NCBI RefSeq assembly: GCF_021129305.1
Contig: NZ_JAJOMB010000007.1
Span: 1 to 64,000, forward strand
Direction: 5' to 3'
Source: Kineosporia babensis
GTDB taxonomy: Bacteria; Actinomycetota; Actinomycetes; Actinomycetales; Kineosporiaceae
DNA: 64,000 nt
Shown here: positions 61,441-64,000 of the stretch, piece after piece
Numbering within the stretch: the first letter of the stretch is position 1
How the letters are laid out: each line of letters begins with the position of its first letter
Position numbers and translations under genes: made by a program
Notes under the pieces: generated by a model
The model's database searches: none
What the model was told of the DNA's origin: nothing
What the model saw: the letters and a program-made list of their open reading frames with translations, nothing else

Positions 61441-62859
61441 ATGAGCGTCATCGAAAGCAGCAGCACCGCCGTGATTCCGGGCGACGGCCTGGTGCACCGG
61501 GGGTCGGGCGTGGTGCTGACCGTGGCCGAGCTCACCGCCGGGCAACTGCCGCAGGCCCAGGCCCTGATCGAGGCCTGCGGCCGGATGGCGGACGATTCCT
61601 CCGGCCGGGCAACGGTTCTGGCAGTGGCCGAGATGGCCACCCGTTGTGCCCGCCAGGACCTGCCCGCCTTCGGGCTGGCTCTGGACACCGATCAGGGTCT
61701 GGTCGTCCTGCTGCACGACCAGGCCGAGGCCGAGATCCGTCCGGTCGGCGGGAGTGCGGTGCGACTGCGCGGCACCGATTCGCTGGCCTGGGTGGAACGG
61801 CGATTCACCGAGCCCGTCGACGGTTTCGAACTGTGGACGACGAGCTCACCTCAGACGTGCCCCGGGACGGAATCAGTGGCGATGGAGGGGATCGCGCTGA
61901 ACCTGTCCCGGGGCACTCTCCACGGCGGTGGAGTCGTCCTGGCCCGAACCCCGCAGGCCCGAACTCTGGAGGCCCAGACTTCCGAGGCCCAGGTTTCGGA
62001 AGCCCAGGTTTCGGAAGCCCAGGTTTCGGAAGCGCAGACCGAGGAACAGGTCCCGGCCGATCTGGCGGTCACCGCCGAGCGCCGGATGGAGATCCCCGCG
62101 CTGCTGGAAGTGGCCGAGATCCACGGGCAGACCGAGTTCGGCACCATCACCCCGCACGAGCCGGAACCGGCCCCGCCGCCCGAGCCGCAGCCCGAGGCCT
62201 CGGGAGAGCGCAGCCTCGGTTCACTGCTGCCCTCCACCCCGCACTTCGGTCAGCCCCAGCTACCGATCCAGGCGCACCTGCAACCGGTGGCCGAGACCGC
62301 GGCCGTGTTCGAGCCGCGCAAACCCCCACCACCCCCACCGCCGCTGCGCACCCCCGGCGGTGGACTGGCGATTCCGCGCCCGAACATCCCGCCGATCGAG
62401 GGGGTGCTGTGCTCCCGCAGCCACTTCAACGATCCGAAGGCCAGCTACTGCGCCATCTGCGGCATCTCGCTGCAGCAGGTCACCCGGCGGATCACCCATC
62501 GGCCCCGGCCCACCCTGGGCGTGCTGGTGCTGGACGACGGCACCTCGGTGACCATCGACAGCGACCTGATCATCGGCCGGGACCCGGCCACGCATCCGGC
62601 GGTGCAGGCCGGTGACGCCAAACCGATGTACCTCAACGACGAGGTCAACGGGGTCTCCCGGGTGCACGCCCGGATCACCCTGGTGGACTGGTCGGTCTGC
62701 CTGACCGACGAGGGATCGGCCAACGGCACCTACCTGATGGACGCCGGTGGCAACCACGCGGTGCACGGCGAGGACGCGGCCGAGCTGGCCGGTGGCACCG
62801 TCATCCGGATCGGCCGTCGCACCCTGACCTTCGACGGCTATCACAGTGCGGGCGAGTAA
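61441..62859 (+). CDS. FHA-domain protein with Zn-ribbon and pentapeptide repeats
   Basis: 472-residue protein. The N-terminal about 140 residues (VLTVAELTAGQLPQAQALIEAC, PAFGLALDTDQGLVVLLHDQ) are an uncharacterised domain. About 171-206 is a linker of SEAQV-type pentapeptides; then a proline-rich stretch, a C-x3-H...C-x2-C knuckle (C324, H328, C337, C340), and a C-terminal FHA domain (IIGRDPATHPAVQ, GVSRVHARITL, DEGSANGTYL) that binds phosphothreonine. A Ser/Thr kinase target or scaffold is likely. Cytosolic, no signal peptide. Confidence 0.85.
   Translation: MSVIESSSTAVIPGDGLVHRGSGVVLTVAELTAGQLPQAQALIEACGRMADDSSGRATVLAVAEMATRCARQDLPAFGLALDTDQGLVVLLHDQAEAEIRPVGGSAVRLRGTDSLAWVERRFTEPVDGFELWTTSSPQTCPGTESVAMEGIALNLSRGTLHGGGVVLARTPQARTLEAQTSEAQVSEAQVSEAQVSEAQTEEQVPADLAVTAERRMEIPALLEVAEIHGQTEFGTITPHEPEPAPPPEPQPEASGERSLGSLLPSTPHFGQPQLPIQAHLQPVAETAAVFEPRKPPPPPPPLRTPGGGLAIPRPNIPPIEGVLCSRSHFNDPKASYCAICGISLQQVTRRITHRPRPTLGVLVLDDGTSVTIDSDLIIGRDPATHPAVQAGDAKPMYLNDEVNGVSRVHARITLVDWSVCLTDEGSANGTYLMDAGGNHAVHGEDAAELAGGTVIRIGRRTLTFDGYHSAGE
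61966..62040 (+). repeat. 15-bp tandem repeats in the FHA gene
   Basis: Five consecutive 15-bp units from 61966 to 62040, the central two identical (TCGGAAGCCCAGGTT), encoding LEAQT, SEAQV, SEAQV, SEAQV, SEAQT. An older, diverged unit (PQART) precedes them. Copy number may vary between strains. Confidence 0.85.
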
Positions 62860-62922
62860 CGGACTATGTCGGTCTTGCCCCGAGCGCCGATACTGTCGGG
62901 AGGTTCCCTCCGAGGGCAGGAA

Positions 62923-64000
62923 ATGAGCATGCGCCCACGTCAGCGCACCTGTCGCCGATCGCGCACCGCCGCGCTCGGCCTGGCCCTGTGTCTGCTCGCC
63001 ACCGTCTGGGCAGCGCAGAGTGCCGCCGCGCTGCACTCAGCCGATTTCCGCCCGGCCAACTACACGGAGCCGGCCGGCGGTCACGACGGGCACAGCGGCG
63101 GGGGCAATCCGTCTCCGTCGGCCGGTTCCTCCCCCACCGCGAGCGAGCACGACGCCGACGCGCACGTGGACCTGCCTCAGGGCAATCAGGAGTGGTCCAC
63201 GCCCGACCTGATCGCGCAGGGGGCGCTGGTGCGGGTCGAGACGGTGGCCGACGTGTACGTGGCGCTGCACCACTTCCATGTGGAGAACTACGGCTACCCC
63301 GAGGTCGGTGACCCTCAGGCGGTCGCCTCCGGTGCCTTCGTCAATGCCCAGGGTCTGGTGATCACCAGCAAGGGTGCGCTGTACGACGACGAGAAGCAGA
63401 TCGAGCGGTTCGCCACCTGGGGCATCAACAAGGCCTTCGTCGACGCCAAGTTCCTGAAGGAGCTGCCGGACGACCCGTTCGCCCGGACCACGATCACCGG
63501 TGCGACCAAGGGCGAACTGGCCGACACCCCGCCCACCGACCCGGCGATGAACGACCGGCTGCAGGACTGCTACGACTGGAAGACCTCGCACCACTGCGCG
63601 GTTTTCGTGGTGATGCACCAGAAGATCGTGCCCAGCGTTCAGGACAAGGGCAGCGCCGAGCTGGAGGGGCTGGCGCAGTCGGACGCCCGGGTGGCCGCGG
63701 TCTCCACCCAGCCGCGCGGCATCACCCCGCTCACCCTGCAGCTGGCCAATCCCGAGCCGGGGGCCAAGTACTGGGTGGTGAGCTCGCGCGGGGTGAACGA
63801 GGAACCGCTGGTCGGTACCGGCACCCTGACCGACTCCGAGCAGGATCCGATCTCCGCGGCCGATCTGGCCAAGTGGGACAAGGAGTTCGGGGACCTGGCC
63901 GAGGGGGCGCCGGTGGTCTCGGCCCGCGGTGATCTGGTGGCCTTCCTCGGCACTGCGGCCGGCAGCGACGAGCTGGCCGCGGTCTCCGCCTCGCACATCT
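62923..64000 (+). CDS. Exported protein resembling a degenerate trypsin-like protease (partial)
   Basis: Open to the window edge, 359 codons visible, no stop. A signal peptide is evident (RRSRTAALGLALCLLATVWAAQSAAA), then a Ser/Gly/His-rich linker and a domain starting near residue 90. VASGAFVNAQGLVITSKGAL resembles the first half of a trypsin-like fold, but the catalytic His is missing (TSKG), and EGAPVVSARGDLVAFLG resembles the nucleophile region with Ser replaced by Ala. It may therefore be a binding pseudo-protease. GGCAGGAA precedes the ATG at 62923. Follows the FHA gene by 63 bp. Confidence 0.6.
   Translation, partial: MSMRPRQRTCRRSRTAALGLALCLLATVWAAQSAAALHSADFRPANYTEPAGGHDGHSGGGNPSPSAGSSPTASEHDADAHVDLPQGNQEWSTPDLIAQGALVRVETVADVYVALHHFHVENYGYPEVGDPQAVASGAFVNAQGLVITSKGALYDDEKQIERFATWGINKAFVDAKFLKELPDDPFARTTITGATKGELADTPPTDPAMNDRLQDCYDWKTSHHCAVFVVMHQKIVPSVQDKGSAELEGLAQSDARVAAVSTQPRGITPLTLQLANPEPGAKYWVVSSRGVNEEPLVGTGTLTDSEQDPISAADLAKWDKEFGDLAEGAPVVSARGDLVAFLGTAAGSDELAAVSASHI

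Noticed and set aside
63037-63996. Minus-strand open frame at the right edge
   Set aside because: Antisense to the exported-protein gene, which has a ribosome-binding site, signal peptide and uninterrupted frame.
1-64000. tRNA, rRNA, CRISPR, transposon or phage genes
   Set aside because: Looked for T-loop consensus, regular spaced repeats, transposase and integrase motifs; none was found by eye.

Overview
The window is a chromosomal segment of a high-GC actinobacterium (Actinomycetota). This rests on the complete Pup-proteasome gene set, a mycothiol ligase (MshC), an F420-type luciferase-like oxidoreductase, frequent GTG starts and a gene order close to the mycobacterial Rv2090-Rv2141 region. 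Gene content would suit Kineosporiaceae or a relative, but the sequence alone cannot fix the genus. I saw no tRNA, rRNA, CRISPR array, insertion sequence or prophage gene.

1-23.8 kb is a conserved protein-quality and protein-export block, mostly on the minus strand: dop, pup, prcB, prcA, pafA, two FKBP-type prolyl isomerases, pafB, pafC, a Zn-ribbon protein, a small membrane protein, tatA, tatC and helY. Upstream lie the proteasomal ATPase mpa (arc), trmI and an M50 site-2 protease; a RecB-family nuclease diverges from them. Pup is ligated by PafA, removed or deamidated by Dop, and its conjugates are unfolded by Mpa into the PrcA/PrcB chamber. PafB/PafC are WYL-domain DNA-damage regulators. 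A plus-strand DUF3866 gene interrupts the run.

23.8-38.8 kb is housekeeping: a MacB-like ABC transporter, a HAD phosphatase, a PAC2-family protein, mshC, the SCO1664/DUF3090/histidine-phosphatase trio, an aldo/keto reductase, a SulP-STAS-carbonic anhydrase fusion, an acidic protein, a DUF5703 protein and an M20 peptidase. Many convergent pairs are separated by strong hairpins.

38.8-53.6 kb is a signalling and aromatic-catabolism block: two tandem paralogous MASE1-PAS-GGDEF diguanylate cyclases, a DUF429-RelA/SpoT fusion, pobA, a membrane GGDEF-EAL protein, an IclR regulator and pcaHGC (4-hydroxybenzoate to protocatechuate to ring cleavage), then a divergent lysE/lysG exporter-regulator pair.

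53.6-57.5 kb is the most striking locus. A STAS antagonist and an RsbW-like ATPase are translationally coupled, and they diverge from a heme oxygenase coupled to a bacteriophytochrome whose output domain is an SpoIIE/PP2C phosphatase. Together they look like a self-contained red/far-red-light to partner-switching module.

57.5-64 kb holds two DUF202 membrane proteins, an F420-type oxidoreductase, a crotonase-fold protein, and an uncharacterised group: a Rossmann/flavoprotein-like protein, a Zn-ribbon FHA protein with pentapeptide repeats, and an exported protein resembling a degenerate trypsin-like protease that runs off the window end.
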